Part shown: piece by piece, positions 63,432 to 64,000 of the stretch
Position numbering within the stretch: position 1 is the first letter of the stretch
How the letters are laid out: every line of letters begins with the position of its first letter
NCBI RefSeq assembly: GCF_900111765.1
Contig: NZ_FOIB01000002.1
Coordinates: 930,001 to 994,000, forward strand
Origin: Myxococcus fulvus
Lineage (GTDB): Bacteria; Myxococcota; Myxococcia; Myxococcales; Myxococcaceae
Direction: 5' to 3'
Length of the DNA stretch: 64,000 nucleotides
The notes under the pieces: generated by a model
Databases searched by the model: none
Seen by the model: the letters and a program-made list of their open reading frames with translations, nothing else
What the model was told of the DNA's origin: nothing
Made by a program: the position numbers and the translations under genes

Positions 63432-64000
63432 CTACTCGCAGCCGATGCGCTGGGTGCTACTCACCGCCACGTTGTCGATCCACGTCTCGGAGGCGGACGG
63501 CCCCTGCGGATGGACGAAGCCGTAGCCCACCATGAAGGTGTTGAACGAGCGCATGCCAATCTCGGTGAACTCGTGCGCCTTCGCGCCGTCCACGTACACC
63601 GTGGTGGTGCCGTGCGTGCTGGACGCGGTGGGGCGGCGGACCTCCCACTCCAGACACACCCAGCGGCCGGTGGACATGCCCAGGTTGACCGGCGGCCCCT
63701 GGCGGTTCCAGCCCTGGCCATTGCGCGCGGACCAGTCATCCAGCGCGAAGCCCGTGTCCTGGATGACCTGCAGCTCGAAGCCGCCGAAGTCGTTGCCCGC
63801 GTCCGAGAAGAGGACGAAGAAGGTCCCCATCTGCCCGAAGTCTCCCGGCAGCGAGGTCATGAACACGTGCGCGCGCACGAACAACTGCGTGCTGAACGTG
63901 GGGCTCAACGAGCGGATCCACCGGGCGATGGCCTCTCCCTCGCCCTGCTTCTCGTCGATGCCGTCCTCCGTCACCACGTGCAGCGAGCGCGAGCCGGTGT
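63432..64000 (-). CDS. Secreted LamG/lyase-like beta-sandwich protein (5' end outside window)
   Basis: The frame is open to the right edge, so only the C-terminal 189 residues or so are present. The sequence is strand-rich with many aromatic residues: VRAHVFMTSLPG, FFVLFSDAGNDFGGFELQVIQDTG, RWVCLEWEV, TVYVDGAKAHEF and WIDNVAV. This pattern fits a concanavalin-like sandwich as in LamG or polysaccharide-lyase-type domains (Cip1-like). Family assignment and activity remain open. A terminal Cys may bond to an earlier one. The N terminus would lie beyond 64000. Confidence 0.7.
   Translation of the reverse strand, partial: TGSRSLHVVTEDGIDEKQGEGEAIARWIRSLSPTFSTQLFVRAHVFMTSLPGDFGQMGTFFVLFSDAGNDFGGFELQVIQDTGFALDDWSARNGQGWNRQGPPVNLGMSTGRWVCLEWEVRRPTASSTHGTTTVYVDGAKAHEFTEIGMRSFNTFMVGYGFVHPQGPSASETWIDNVAVSSTQRIGCE

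Overview
The window looks like a chromosomal segment of a myxobacterium (Myxococcaceae-like). It has very high GC, dense gene packing with many ATGA or GTGA overlaps, several outer-membrane and lipoprotein genes, and a complete alternative complex III plus caa3 oxidase operon. No insertion sequence, integrase, CRISPR array or rRNA was seen, so it reads as core or slowly evolving chromosome. The genus is inferred from gene content only.

Layout. 1-0.7 kb: the 3' part of trpA. 0.8-7.3 kb: secreted and membrane proteins of unknown role, a YfhO-like membrane protein and a histidine phosphatase. 7.4-9.5 kb: trpE-trpG on the minus strand. 9.8-16.0 kb: the DNA ligase-associated repair module (MBL exonuclease, ATP-dependent ligase, DEXH helicase, PdeM phosphoesterase) followed at once by an HNH nuclease gene. 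16.4-29.2 kb: one long operon encoding alternative complex III (ActA-F), an unnamed one-helix protein, a SCO copper chaperone and a caa3-type cytochrome c oxidase, ending at a strong hairpin terminator. This gives a full route from quinol to cytochrome c to O2.

29.3-38.6 kb: outer-membrane proteins, an acetyltransferase, a RanBP2-type zinc-finger membrane protein, a YkgJ-type protein, a YheT-type hydrolase, a TIG-domain lipoprotein, a receiver-like protein and a YdcZ-type membrane protein. 38.7-42.0 kb: an XPB-type helicase and a DUF790/Bax1-type nuclease, separated by about 0.5 kb of tandem diverged copies of the nuclease gene's own start region. 42-46 kb: regulators, a phosphoesterase and a secreted M4 metalloprotease.

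46.36-46.52 kb: on the minus strand, a structured RNA candidate in which two tRNA halves occur in reversed order. A perfect cloverleaf forms after permutation, and the ends are joined by a 20-position stem. This is either a bacterial Y RNA (YrlA-like, with a tRNA-like domain) or a circularly permuted tRNA gene. I consider it the most notable item in the window, followed by the start-region repeat array.

46.6-64 kb: a quinone oxidoreductase, a YcaQ-type DNA glycosylase, XdhC and MocA-like molybdenum-enzyme maturation proteins, a membrane-anchored YqgE homologue, a PAS histidine kinase convergent with a large ATPase/TPR/winged-helix regulator, a TIGR02452 (PARG-like) protein and a partial secreted protein at the right edge.
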